Source of the DNA: Gnetum montanum
Lineage: Eukaryota > Streptophyta > Gnetopsida > Gnetales > Gnetaceae
Assembly (NCBI GenBank): GCA_015680685.1
Contig: MNCI01003606.1
Coordinates: 360,827-424,826 of the forward strand
Reading direction: 5' to 3'
Length of the DNA: 64,000 bases
The notes below the pieces were generated by a model, which worked only from the letters and a program-made list of their open reading frames with translations, was not told where the DNA came from and made no database searches. Shown piece after piece: positions 43,341 through 53,665 of the stretch. Each line of letters opens with the position of its first letter. The first letter of the stretch is position 1. The position numbers were made by a program, and so were the translations under genes.

Positions 43341-45211
43341 TACAGGTTATCTTGCAAAGCATGAAAGTTGTCTGTACTGTGACCAGCCAATTGGTGGTAA
43401 TGAAAATATTGGTCCAACTTGAAGTGTTGTGGAACTGGGGGCTCGTTTGGTATTGCTAAAGTGGGGTTCCTTAGTAGTTTGTAGTACCTATCATGTTTTT
43501 GATGGGTAATTGCCAATACATGTTTGTGTTGGATTTGCCTAGCTTTCAAGAGTTGCTCTAGTAGTTCAAATGGTTGCGTCAGCAGTGGTGTATACTTTGA
43601 GTAGTCCTTGCACTAAAAGTTGGATCTTGGGGTAGCTCCTATCAATGTAGGTGAGTTGGTGCCAGAATTGGTGATTTTGTTAGTTGGGGCTTTGGGCTAC
43701 CTAGCTGTTGGGCCTCGGTTGGTTGCTTTTGTGCTTGTGGCTACTATTATCATTGTTGTGTTCTACTTGCAAGCATGTTGGTTTCTGTAGGCCACATAGG
43801 CTAGATCAATGCTAGCTTGCACTACTTCCTCTATGATTTTTGCTTGTGCAAAGGCTTGGCTAAGAGACTTTGGGGCTAGATAATATAGTTTGGACTTGAT
43901 GAAGTCATTTACTGCACCTTTAAAGATTGCTAGTAGATGTGCCTCTGCTAGAGGTTCATGCATTTCGCTTAATGCAGCATTCCAACATTGGAGGAATTTT
44001 GGCATGTGCTCTAGAGGCCCCTATTTAACTTGCATTAGCTAGTCAAGGGTTGCTTTAGGCTTTAGGTTGTACCTGAAGCGTGTTACAAATTGGCTTATGA
44101 GATCCTCCAAAGAGGAGATTGAGGCATTCGGTAACACACGATACCAGTCTAAGGCCTTGCCAGTGAGTGACATGGGGAAGACATGTATGATGGCATGTGG
44201 CCAAGCTAGAAGGAGTAGGAATTCAGATCAAAATGTGATCAAGTATGCATTAGGATCTCCTTCTTCGTTGTACTTTGTAAATTGTGGCAGCTAGGTCCTA
44301 GTTGGAAGAGTTAGGGGTGGTATCGTAGGGCTTATGGGATCATCTTGGTAGAAGTCCACCACCTTAATGGTGTTAAATGAGGTAGCCTTAACTCGGTTGA
44401 TCTCCTTTTTCAAGCTTCATATCAGTTGGAATGCCTAATCCAAGCTTGGGGATGTGCCAGCCGATTGCATTTGCTGGGCTTGGGTTGGTTGTATAGCATA
44501 GGGTAGAATTTTTGGTTGTGGAGTTTTCGAGTTTAACATCATAGCGGAGGGTTGTTGCTAGTTTAACATCATAGCAGATGATTGCTGATGTATTGGCTGA
44601 GTGATGGATGTAGTAATTGGAGTGGGCCACACATGGGTGGGTTGGACGGGCACAGTAGACACCGATGAGACAGGAGGGATGTAGGATGCCCTAGTTGTTT
44701 GGGGCTAGGAGGTGGCCCCTGCATGAGCATAATGCTAGGAAAATGCATTAGTTGCTTGTGAGGAAGGATGAATTGGCATGGTCACTATCTTGGAGGGGAT
44801 GAATGGACCAAATCGAGGAGGGGTTGTACTAGGGAGTGGTTGTTGGAAGACAGTGTAGGGGTGGCTCTTGTGTTCGGAGTAGGCCTTAAACTAATATTCC
44901 TCCCTCTATGAGGCTTCCTCATAGGTTTTCCTTGCATCATGCTTGTTTGCAAAGATGAGTTGGGACAACAACTAGTGGTAGGACTCCGTGAGTGGGATTA
45001 TGTCAAACAAGGATGGGTTATACTCTTGTCCATTCCGGTGGACTCGTTTGTGGTCCTGTTTTGCCTCTAAATCGAGGTAATCCATTGGTAATCTTGCTTG
45101 GATTTTGGCACAAACAAAATGGTATTTTTCGTGTCTTAATGCGGCATGCTTTGGCTAGATTGTGATATCAAATGTGTTAGACACCAACATGGAAGGTTGA
45201 TCTAGATTCAT
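43341..45211 (-). pseudogene. gag: gag of element D (degenerate)
   Basis: The ATG at 45211 begins MNLDQPSMLVSNTFDI. The N-terminal block with FVCAKIQARLPMDYLDLEAK and IIPLTESYH matches A and B. A Pro/Thr-rich part follows (44900-44450), including two hairpin/TTAAACTAGC units read as protein (44530-44580). The gag core has VVDFYQDDPIS (about 44350), YNEEGDPNAYL, DWYRVLPNASISSLEDL and KSKLYYLAPKSLSQAF (about 43880). The zinc-binding-like segment FHYHQLAGHSTDNFHALQ (about 43400) has lost the cysteines. Interrupted by several TAG codons. Confidence 0.82.
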
Positions 45212-45483
45212 ATTCACAAATCAGGTTGTGAGAGTTGCTATTTGCAGAAAACAGCTAACTTTGAAAATAGTAGAAAAATGACTAAGTCTACTGGTAGTAG
45301 AAAATTGGCTAAGTGTATGAAAATGCAGAAAAAATGCTAAGTGTGAAAACTACTAAAATGGCCAACTTTGGCGCTACACTCACTACGCTAGAGCTTGCTA
45401 TGTTATGAGAACTTGTTATGCTCTTTAGAACATCCAGAGTTTTGACCAAGCGCTCATCAAAAATGCAAACAAAAATGGTTCAG

Positions 45484-45502
45484 GGTCCTCCTTCTAGCAC
45501 CA
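45484..45502 (-). promoter_or_regulatory. Primer-binding site of D
   Basis: Minus strand TGGTGCTAGAAGGAGGACC, five bases after the LTR end (spacer GTTTT). Confidence 0.75.
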
Positions 45503-46185
45503 AAAACTATAGCGACAGAAAATGTTAGTGGCTGGAAACACCGAGAGGTATTCAGGTGCATAGCCTAACCCCGAATCTGCGCGAGGGCCATGCTAGAGAA
45601 AATGGATTCAAGGTGCCCTAAATGGTCTGGTTGATCAGACAGGGACTTAACCGGTGTACAATAACCATTTTTTAAACAATGATTTTAAATGGGAAAATTA
45701 GCAGTAAGATAAATAGAAAATGTGATGTGCATAGTAATAAAAACGTGCTAAAGCATGTAGCAAGACAGTGGATACGATTAAACTTTTAAAAATGCAAAAA
45801 AAAATAAATGCTATAATCAGCTAAAAAAAGAGTTTGAATAGGAAGATGTACCACCCCAAAAAAAATGGTACAGGTATACAAGGTGTACAATAGGCACAAT
45901 AGGAGCAGAGTCATAGCCTCGATCATGTCGAGCTATGAAATCTAGTTCTCACTGTGATAAACTATGCCTTCTAGGTCGATGGTCATAATATACCATGTGA
46001 TGTAGTTGTGCCTCTCTGTCAGTGTGGTGTGCTTTGGGTCTTGTTCGCCCATGAATCTAGGTGCCAAGATGCCAAAATGCCAAATGCCTTAATGGAAAAA
46101 AAATGCCAATTGTCTTGCTAGTAAAGAAATTGAAGCTTCCCCCCTTCCTCTTCTCCCTTTTTTTTCAAAAAAGAGGGTGCAGAAG

Positions 46186-46193
46186 TATTTATA
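46186..46193 (-). promoter_or_regulatory. TATA box in 5' LTR of D
   Basis: TATAAATA on the minus strand, 24-30 bases from the usual start region; shared with the 3' LTR. Confidence 0.7.
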
Positions 46194-46261
46194 GAGGTAG
46201 GGTTAGCCAAAAATGCAGATCAGGTGCCACGTGGCAATGCGGTAGGTGGAACCATGTTGTC

Positions 46262-46485
46262 TACTACATAGTGTAATAGGTGTTACATAATAGGATGTGA
46301 CATAATAGTGCGTAACATAGCGTAACAGCATAGTGTAGCACATAGTAATGTGCTATGCCATGCTACGTTATGCAGTGTGCTACGCTACGCTACGCAGTGT
46401 AGGAATGTGCTACGCTATGTTATGCAGCGTGCTACGCTACGTAGCATAGCAATCTGCTACGCTACGCTATGTAGCATAGCAGGGT
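46262..46485. repeat. GCTACGCTATGC word cluster in U3 of D
   Basis: A dozen or so near-palindromic words, expanded compared with 29285-29450 in the other LTR. This accounts for most of the length difference between the LTRs. Confidence 0.85.
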
Positions 46486-46562
46486 GTTGGAAGTACCATC
46501 ATTATGACACTTAACCATATTTTTAGTCATGATTTTGAGACTTGAGATTTTGTGGTGTTTTA

Positions 46563-46567
46563 CCTTC
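46563..46567 (+). repeat. Right target-site duplication of D (CCTTC)
   Basis: Identical to 28519-28523. The integrase frame of B resumes here. Confidence 0.92.
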
Positions 46568-46642
46568 AAACGAGCAGACATGGATGGCAAAGAGTTTGCA
46601 AATCCCATGAACCACTTATCCCTCAAGCCATACTATGTCTGA
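46568..46642 (+). pseudogene. pol: C-terminal codons of integrase of B
   Basis: Reads EFANPMNHLSLKPYYV and a TGA stop at 46640. The same end in A is EFANPVNHSYLNPYYA with a TAG stop at 51981. It shows that D inserted into the last part of the integrase gene. Confidence 0.8.
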
Positions 46643-46650
46643 TGCAAAAG

Positions 46651-46660
46651 CAAGGTAAGA
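46651..46660 (+). promoter_or_regulatory. Candidate splice donor after integrase of B
   Basis: CAAG|GTAAGA, 12 bases after the stop codon. A has AAG|GTAAGC at 52001 in the same place. Confidence 0.5.
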
Positions 46661-46663
46661 AAA

Positions 46664-46925
46664 TATAGTCTGCTATGACTATAAACTAGCACAGATAGTC
46701 CACTATGACTATAAACTAGCACAGACCGTCTGCTATGATGTAAAACTAGCATAGATGGTCCGCTACAACCTTAAACTAGCCCATCCATCGTCTGCTAGCG
46801 GTCTGCTAGGACCTTAAACTAGCACAACAGTCTACTAGGATCTTAAACTAGCACATTGCGATCTACTGGGACCTTAAACCAGTACCTCTGATGGTCTACC
46901 AAGACCTTAAACTAGGTTCATGGCA
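46664..46925 (+). repeat. Hairpin/TAAACTAGC array B3
   Basis: About eight units of 28-35 bases: AGTCTGCTATGACT and AGTCCACTATGACT followed by ATAAACTAGCAC, then GGTCTGCTAGGACC and GGTCTACCAAGACC followed by TTAAACTAG. Stem type switches within the array while pairing is kept. Confidence 0.9.
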
Positions 46926-47500
46926 CAACGTTCTGAGCCCGCATCCAAAATCCCACAAACAAGCGAGCGTACACAATGCCAACATGGCGTGGGATGTTGT
47001 AGTTCCAGAATGTAATTCACGATGATAAGAAAACATCCTCTGGAACATATGCAACACCATTACCCTTGGCATCTTGCTAGTCCTATGGAGATGTTTTCTA
47101 ACATCATGCTGACCTTTCGGAGCTACTGCTACTATAGCCCGTGGCCCTGGCAGTAGCTCTTGTTGTTAGCACTTGGTGCTGGAGTTCTAGCACTATTGTG
47201 GCATAGCCACAAACTTGCTACCCTCCAGCCCCTACCATCATCTAAGCTCAAAAGACGTTCAACTACTAGGTTTCTCAACTTACAGTTGAACTACATGATG
47301 TTTGCCTTGGGTGGGGACTCTTGAGCACTCACATTGCTACAACTCCTAGCCTCCTCAGTGCCAACCCCTTCAGTTTGCTACTACAAAAATCATTGCTGGC
47401 CTTCCTGGTTTGGATATTGCAAGCTTTAGCAACAATGCTCCCTACTTCAGCAGTATTTAAAGTAAGTGGGATTATGCCCTCACCTTATTTCATGGTTACA
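46926..47500 (+). other. Non-coding, 3' part of B
   Basis: No gene. Low-complexity CTAGCAC/GCTACTGC-rich sequence resembling the ~75-base repeats in A at 52485-52775. It would be the body of the putative 3' intron (46655-47532). Confidence 0.5.
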
Positions 47501-47502
47501 TT

Positions 47503-47532
47503 TTTCTAGTTTGCTTTCTATTGTGTTTGTAG
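47503..47532 (+). promoter_or_regulatory. Conserved acceptor-like site before 3' LTR of B
   Basis: TTTTTCTAGTTTGC then TTTCTATTGTGTTTGTAG|AA. The core TTGTGTTTGTAG is shared with A and D, and with one change with C. Confidence 0.5.
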
Positions 47533-48299
47533 AATATAGGCCAAGATGGCATCATTCAGAGATGCATTTCTCTAGGAGGACAGGACACTACATCATTCCA
47601 AAGTGACCATTTTGACTAGCTTGGCTACTTGGGAGTGCACATCCCACCCTCCCTCTTAACCTTCTTTATCTCGTTTCTCACACCCGTAGTTTCCCTTTTC
47701 ACATCTCTTTTACAAGCTTGCCTGATGCATATAAAGCCCTCCCACATGCTCAACCACAATGTCCATGATGCGCGTAATGCTGCTCGGTACATGGGAAGCA
47801 CCTGTAGGTAGGTCAAAGCACCACATGGATGTAACACAACTCATCTTGAGGATGAAACACCTATCCTACAACAATAAGGTTATTTTCAAGTGAACATGGT
47901 TAAACAGTAGAAGAAAAGCGCAAAAGCATAAAAGAGCAAAAGAGCTAAAAAAAAAAGAAAAGGAGGCATGCCCAAAACAAATGACACATTAGCTATTTCA
48001 TAATGACCATCTCTAAGCATTTCGATGAGAGGTTAGAAGCCAAAAAAATAAAGATGCCCATGTGTACTAACTCCCTCATAAGCACTCCGATGAGGGACTG
48101 CACTATGTTACATCTTTCCCTTTCCTGAACCTATCCCCTCAAATCCATCCTTTCCTCCTTTCCCTACACAACCACCCTAATACTCCCAAGAATAGCAAAG
48201 AAACATTTGAGCAACCACTGGAGAGTGATGTTGGCATCTTTCCCTTCATGGTGTTTCGTATTCATTGTCGACATCTCTTGGGTAGATCCTCTAAACATC
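47533..48299 (+). other. 3' untranslated part of B, no gene
   Basis: Short open frames only. Contains GGATGTAACACAACTCATC at 47827, shared with A and (minus) D, then AT-rich and poly-A-like stretches near 47930-47960, and the conserved segment before the polypurine tract. Confidence 0.6.
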
Positions 48300-48315
48300 G
48301 ACAAAGAGGGGCTAG
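48300..48315 (+). promoter_or_regulatory. Polypurine tract of B
   Basis: GACAAAGAGGGGCTAG abuts the LTR start TGAAACACC. Confidence 0.75.
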
Positions 48316-49726
48316 TGAAACACCATAAAATTTCAGGACCCTCATGCTTCTGCAATGTCTTGGAATTTGGGCAAGGATTTTCACAAGTGCAACATCATGA
48401 TGGGCTAACAGAATGATGTAGGAACCAAGGATAGACTATACAGTCTGACAATTTTTCTATCTCCAGGGCTGATAGGCCTACTAGACTCTCCAGCCTGCCC
48501 AATCGAACAATTGACCTAGTTGGCAATCTACCCAAGGACCATGCTAGGAGTTGTCAAAAGTATTTAGGATGAGCAAAACAATTTGGCAAGTTTTATAGCA
48601 TAGAAATCTACTACGTTGCATAGTGTAGTAAGCCTCGAAGAGGTCAATCAAGCATCCAAGATGTAAGTTGATGACAAGTTGGTATTCCAAAGCATTTTCC
48701 CATGTTGCAACCGTCAAGTAAACTTGCTCCACCAACATAGGGTGCTATGCTATGTAGCGTACCAAAGCGTAACAGGGACAAAGCACACAAAGCCCCCCCT
48801 TTTCGAAGTGACTCCAACAAGAAGATTGCACTTGGCAACACTCTGACCTCCAAAACTGGTTGTCCCACGTAGCCCGTAGGCCTCAAGCAAGGTTTCTTGG
48901 TAGAGAATTGCAGAGTGAACAAGGAAGCATGATACACTAGCTACTACATTTTGCTATGCTACATTGTGTAGCACAACATAGCAATGATGCAAAAATGATA
49001 AAAATATTTCAAAGATGAATTCAGCAAGTCTCAGCAATGATGCACAACATGTAGTTTTAGTAGTATGGTCACAGCATAACAAATCTCACCTCCAACATCG
49101 CACACCTACATAGTATAGCCATGTTTGCAGCTTGTGGGGCCCATGACACGTGGCATCTAGACCACATTATTCTCCTACTCCTAGCCCTATAAATACCCCA
49201 ACAAAAAATGCTCAAAGGGTTGGCTTGGGGAGGTGATTGGCTTTTTAAGTTAGCTTTTGGAGAGCATAGTTGGCAATTTTTAGCACTCTCGTTGGCTTTG
49301 AGTTTGTTGGTTGGCTCTATAGTTTAGAGATCTGTGGCCATACTACTCTGTGTATGCTATGCCTCTTCCATGCTGTGTGTTCTATTGTACACCTTTTAGC
49401 AAAGCAAAGGATCAAACCCGCAACCTTGGGACGGTGCACTTTCTTACCCAAGTCTGTTTTGCTATTTGCTTACTATCATTGTTGTTTTGCACTATTTTCA
49501 CTACTTTACATTTATTGATCATCAATTTACTTTGCGTGCCTCGCTTCCAAAACAAGAATTTATGAAATGTTAATATACACTGATTAAGTCCCTATCTGAT
49601 CTACTAGACTATTCAAGGCACCCTGCTTTCATTTCTCTCTAGCACGGCCCTTGCATAGATCCAGGGTTAAACTGTTCGCCCAACAACCTCTTGGTGTTCC
49701 ATCCACCGATGTTTTCGATCACAACA
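48316..49726 (+). repeat. 3' LTR of element B
   Basis: 1411 bases, TGAAACACCATAAAAT to TTTTCGATCACAACA. It lacks the ~420-base segment found at 13795-14220 of the 5' LTR; the junction is near 49030. TATA box at 49188-49195. Confidence 0.85.
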
Positions 49727-49731
49727 ACTAC
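49727..49731 (+). repeat. Right target-site duplication of B (ACTAC)
   Basis: Differs from ATTGC at 13054 by two transitions, each explainable as a change from ACTGC. Confidence 0.6.
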
Positions 49732-50650
49732 CAACAAGCATTTGATAACCTTAAGCAAGAGCTAGCACAACTTCCTACAGTTTACCCTCTGCAAGGAGAT
49801 AAATCATTTTACATCTACCTTACCACTTCTGATGTGTCCATCACCTCCCTACTTTGCCAAAAGTGAGATGATGGAATAGAGGTTCCAGTTTACTACCTAA
49901 GCCATGCATTAGTAGCCCATGAAGAAAAATACAATGATGTGGAAAAGAATTTCCTCTCCTTAGTATTCTCACTCAAGAAGTAGAGGCATTACCTTTTTTG
50001 TAATCAGGTCAATATCATTTACAAAAATAATCTACTTTGAGCAATCACAATGAACATCTATGAAAGTAGTTACATTGCATGATGGAAAGTAATAACTATA
50101 GAGTTTGACCTACACTATGTGTACAAGCCTTAACAAAAGGTCAAGATATATCTGCACAACTCACGGCTTCACCCATACATGATCAAGCAACCATAGACCC
50201 CGAATTCCTAGACGAGCATGTCAATATCATTAGCCAAGCACCAAATAACTATGAGTTACTCTTGCATTTCAATAGAGGTTCAACCTCTCAAGGGGATAGC
50301 ACTACTACCATCATCATAGTTTCCTCCAAGGACATTTGATCCTTCACATATCATTTTGCATTCCCTTGCACTAACAACGTGGTAGAGTACAAAGGTCTCC
50401 TCAGAGGCATCCTTGCCATGTGCTACCTAGGGATTCAACACATAGTGATCTAAGGTGACTCATAATTAGTAATCAATAACAGAGGTTTATGCTTGCCAGG
50501 CCCAACATTTATAGCCTTACTATGACCTAGTAAAGCACTTTCTTCAGCATTTTGCAACTACCGATATCCAACACATCCCCTAAAATGAAAATTTCATAGC
50601 TAATGCACTAGTAGTATTAGCCTTTAGCATTGCACCTAACATGTTCCAAG
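49732..50650 (+). pseudogene. pol: RNase H and archaeal-type RNase H of element A
   Basis: The pol frame of A continues after B: QQAFDNLKQELAQLPTVYPL, then FYIYLTTSDVSITSLLC, VYYLSHALVAHEEKYNDVEK and the LVFSLKK block of the first RNase H. The second domain runs about 50255-50640: LHFNRGSTS where LHFDGAS is expected (first Asp replaced by Asn), TNNVVEYKGLLRGILA and a remnant GDS. It has many TAG stops and is out of function. Confidence 0.75.
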
Positions 50651-50829
50651 CATTGCTCACCTTGATGGAAAATTGTACTATGGCCATTATGCAAATCACC
50701 GACATTGCATTCATAGCCACAGTAAGCACAACCCACGTAGGAGAGTGGTATGATGACCTCAAGTAATACCTTCTACAAGGTAAGCCTCCACAATGTCTAA
50801 CTACTACCCAAAAATATGTAGTACATAAA

Positions 50830-51983
50830 CATTTGTGGTACTATGTCATTGTGGGTGATAAAACATTATGTTGTAGATCCTATGATGACATACTACTAAC
50901 CTACATAAGCAATGGTGAAGCACAAACAATTGTTGAACAAGTCCATGAGGGACTATGCAGAGGCCACATAGCACCTATGGCAATGCTAGTAAAAATCAAA
51001 TGGCTAGGCTATTATTGGTGTTACATGGAGCACAATTTTGTCTCAAAGGTCAAAACATGTGATGTGTGTCAATGGCATGGCAACTTAATTCTCATGCCAC
51101 CAACTAAACTACAGATAATGCAAATCACGTGGCCATTCAAAACTTGGGGCTTGGACATCATTGGCCCTATAATTCCTAAGTCCTCCATATGGAAAAGCTT
51201 CATAATAATTGCAACTTAGTATTTCACCAATTGGGTTGAACTTATTCCCCTTAGGAGGAAAACATTGTAACAAGTTTGCAAATTTGTGCTTGATAACATA
51301 GTGACCTGTTTTGGCTTACCCATAACCATAGTAATAGATAACAGGCCACAATTTAGTAGTGTTGTAACTAAATATTTTTGTGAACTCTTTGGCATCAAAA
51401 ATTCCTTCGTGTTGCCTTACTACCCTTGGGAAAATGGCCAAGCAAAGACCATTAACAAAGTCATCATTGACTTTCTAAAGAAAATGCTAAGCAATAGAAA
51501 ATGATGATGGCATGAGCAACTAGTCTATGCACTTTGGGCCTACCACACAACATGCCAAATAGTAATAGGTAAGACACCTCATAGCCTTGTTTATGGATCT
51601 GAAGCAATTTTTCCACTTGAATTGTAGGTTCCATCCCTCCAAGTGATCCTCTTAAACTTCATTGACAAAGCTTAGAACAATGCATTGAGAACCATAGACC
51701 TCAGCTCAATAGAGGAGTGCATGTAGATGCTTGATCACATCAAATGGTACCAAGAAAAGTAATGGAAAATGCACCATCACAACTAGCATAAGCACTTGAT
51801 CAAGAAAGGGGACTTAGTTCTCAAGCCTGTTTGAAAACTTGTGGATAAATTATCAACCAATTTGAAAGGGTCTTTCTTGTCACTAAGGCCTACAATAATG
51901 GAGCATTCAAGCTTGCTAATCATGATGAAAATGAGTTTGCCAATCCGGTGAACCATTCGTACCTAAATCCATACTATGCCTAG
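50830..51983 (+). pseudogene. pol: Integrase of element A
   Basis: The zinc-binding part is HEGLCRGHIAP and TCDVCQW (50950-51070). The core has WGLDIIGPIIPKSS (51150) and IDNRPQFSS (51340), where Gly has become Arg. The last catalytic residue lies in ENGQAKTINK (about 51430), where B has ENGQVEAKNK, so the catalytic Glu is replaced by Lys. A C-terminal part (51780-51983) follows and ends at TAG 51981. Reading is open for 129 and 72 codon stretches. Confidence 0.85.
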
Positions 51984-52000
51984 CATGTAGCACATCAATG

Positions 52001-52010
52001 AAGGTAAGCA
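52001..52010 (+). promoter_or_regulatory. Candidate splice donor after integrase of A
   Basis: AAG|GTAAGC, 20 bases after the integrase stop. With the acceptor at 52811 it would define an 808-base intron. Confidence 0.5.
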
Positions 52011-52350
52011 TATGTCTACTATGATGCTAAAATAGCATAGCAGAATGTCGACTATGACATTAAACTAGCATCCACATCATTCATCCATTCTGATGCTAAA
52101 CTTGCATAGTACATCCACTATGACATTAAACTAGCATAATCCATCTACTATGACACTAAACTAGCATAGCATTCATTCGCTATGATGCTAAACTAGCATA
52201 GCATTCATTTGCTATGACATTAAACTAGCACACAGTAATCTACTAAAAGTATAAACTAGCACATCATGGTCTACCAGGACCTTAAATTGGGCTCATGATT
52301 TGCTAGGAACTTAAACTAGTAGGACCACGATCTACCAAGACCTTGAACTG
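52011..52350 (+). repeat. Hairpin/TAAACTAGC array A3
   Basis: About ten units of 30-38 bases: TGTCGACTATGACA followed by TTAAACTAGCA, several ATCCACTATGACATTAAAC variants, and GGTCTACCAGGACC followed by TTAAATTGGG. Confidence 0.88.
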
Positions 52351-52484
52351 GGTTCAAATTTAGCCACACATAGTTCTACAAATAAGTAAGTGAGTAGAAC
52401 TCCAACTTCTCCTTCCCCCCCGAACCCCAACACCTCCTCTTTTCTACATCATGCAAACAGTGACTTTATAGTCCTAAGATGGAG

Positions 52485-52775
52485 TGCCTGCATTAGCATA
52501 GCCTTTGGAGCACTAGCAGCATTATCATCCCCCACCAATTTTTTTATTTTTTTTTGAGCACCTACCATTAGCACAACCTTTGGAGCACTTGCATCATTTT
52601 CATCCCCCAACATTTTACTAGCTTTCTAAGCACTTGCCATCAGCTTGGGCTTTGCAACACTTGAGGCATCATGGCCTCCTACCATTTTTTCTAGTTTTAT
52701 GAGCACTTGCCATTGGCCTGGCCTTTGGAGTACAAGCAGCATTTTCAGCCCCTAGCATTTTATTTGCATTTTTTT
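52485..52775 (+). repeat. Tandem repeat of about 75 bases, four copies
   Basis: Units contain GAGCACTTGCCATTAGC, CCTTTGGAGCAC, GCATCATTTTCATCCCCCA and CATTTTTTCTAG-type segments. Confidence 0.8.
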
Positions 52776-52779
52776 TGTG

Positions 52780-52811
52780 TTTTTCTTGTCTTCTCAAAGT
52801 TGTGTTTGTAG
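52780..52811 (+). promoter_or_regulatory. Conserved acceptor-like site before 3' LTR of A
   Basis: A pyrimidine-rich stretch, then AAGTTGTGTTTGTAG|GATGG. Same core as B (47532) and D (minus, 40842). Confidence 0.55.
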
Positions 52812-53649
52812 GATGGAGCCTCTAGTCATCATGCAGAAATCCATCTCAACGTAGCAACAAGTTGTCATAGTAATCTAATGTGCATGATTGGACCAGTTAA
52901 GCCTCTCAAGAGTGCACATTCCTACTACCCAACTATAGCCTACCTACTTCTACCCCCTATATCCTGATCCTCTTACATTCCCTAGCATAACCAAGATTGT
53001 AAACACTCACATACCATAGAACCCAAGGTAGATGTAACATATGTCATCTCATGGGAAGCCTTTATTGGCTGGTCAAAGCCCAAGAGGATGTAACACAAGT
53101 CATATTAGGGAGGAAACATCTATCCTATGGATGCTAGGTAGTTTTTCAAACATCAAAGAAAAATCCATCTTGTGGAATGAAGTCCACTTGATGGAAAGGA
53201 CCTCACAGTTAGCATTTAGGAATGTGCAGAACACAAAGCAAGTTTTCCCTGTAGTAAGAAAAGCAAAAAAGAAAAATATAGGAAAGATCATGCCCCCAAG
53301 AAGCACTACAATTTCACAACCAATCCAACCTTGAATCCATATTGACTCTTTCATGAGCACTCCGATGAGAGGTTAATGTTTTTAGGGGCAAACCACCCTG
53401 GTGCCATGGTCAATGTTAGCCATGCTGACTTTGCACTCTCCATCATGACATCTTATTTGCATCTCATCTTCCCCTTTATCCCCAAAAAATTACCTACACA
53501 TTTTACTCCCAGCATGTAATTACCAATAGCACTCTTAAGCATGGTACAACAACATCCTATCAAGTACTAATGAGAAATGTTGGTGCCTGCTCTGCTATGG
53601 TGTTTTGGCATTCTTTGTTGATCTCTCTCAGGAAATTTCTCTGGACATC
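52812..53649 (+). other. 3' untranslated part of A, no gene
   Basis: Contains two GATGTAACA motifs (53031 and 53090), short open frames without similarity, and the conserved segment before the polypurine tract (TTGTTGATCTCTCTCAGG). Confidence 0.6.
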
Positions 53650-53665
53650 AACAAAGAGGACCCAA
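53650..53665 (+). promoter_or_regulatory. Polypurine tract of A
   Basis: AACAAAGAGGACCCAA abuts TGAAACACCACC. Confidence 0.75.

Larger units (their letters stand above)
28524..46562 (-). mobile_element. Element D: gag-protease-only LTR retrotransposon, nested in B
   Basis: A minus-strand element with LTRs 45508-46562 (5') and 28524-29527 (3'), a perfect 5-base target duplication, primer-binding site, gag and protease. It contains element C (29812-40273); without it D is about 7.6 kb. No reverse transcriptase, RNase H or integrase is present and the space is too small for them. This makes it a non-autonomous element of the kind described as TR-GAG. LTRs differ at about 15 of the first 100 bases, nearly all transitions. 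Confidence 0.9.
45508..46562 (-). repeat. 5' LTR of element D
   Basis: 1055 bases. On the minus strand it starts TAAAACACCACAAAAT and ends GTCGCTATA; both termini carry one transition. TATA box at 46186-46193; palindromic word cluster at 46262-46485. Confidence 0.9.
13059..49726 (+). mobile_element. Element B: Tat-like Ty3/gypsy retrotransposon nested in A
   Basis: Its LTRs are 13059-14890 and 48316-49726. Inside are a primer-binding site, gag, protease, a putative intron carrying an antisense gene, reverse transcriptase, RNase H, archaeal-type RNase H and integrase, the last split by element D (28524-46562), then a 3' untranslated part and polypurine tract. Without D the length is about 18.6 kb. 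It is the best preserved full-length element here. By eye the LTRs differ at roughly 16 of the first 100 bases. Confidence 0.88.
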
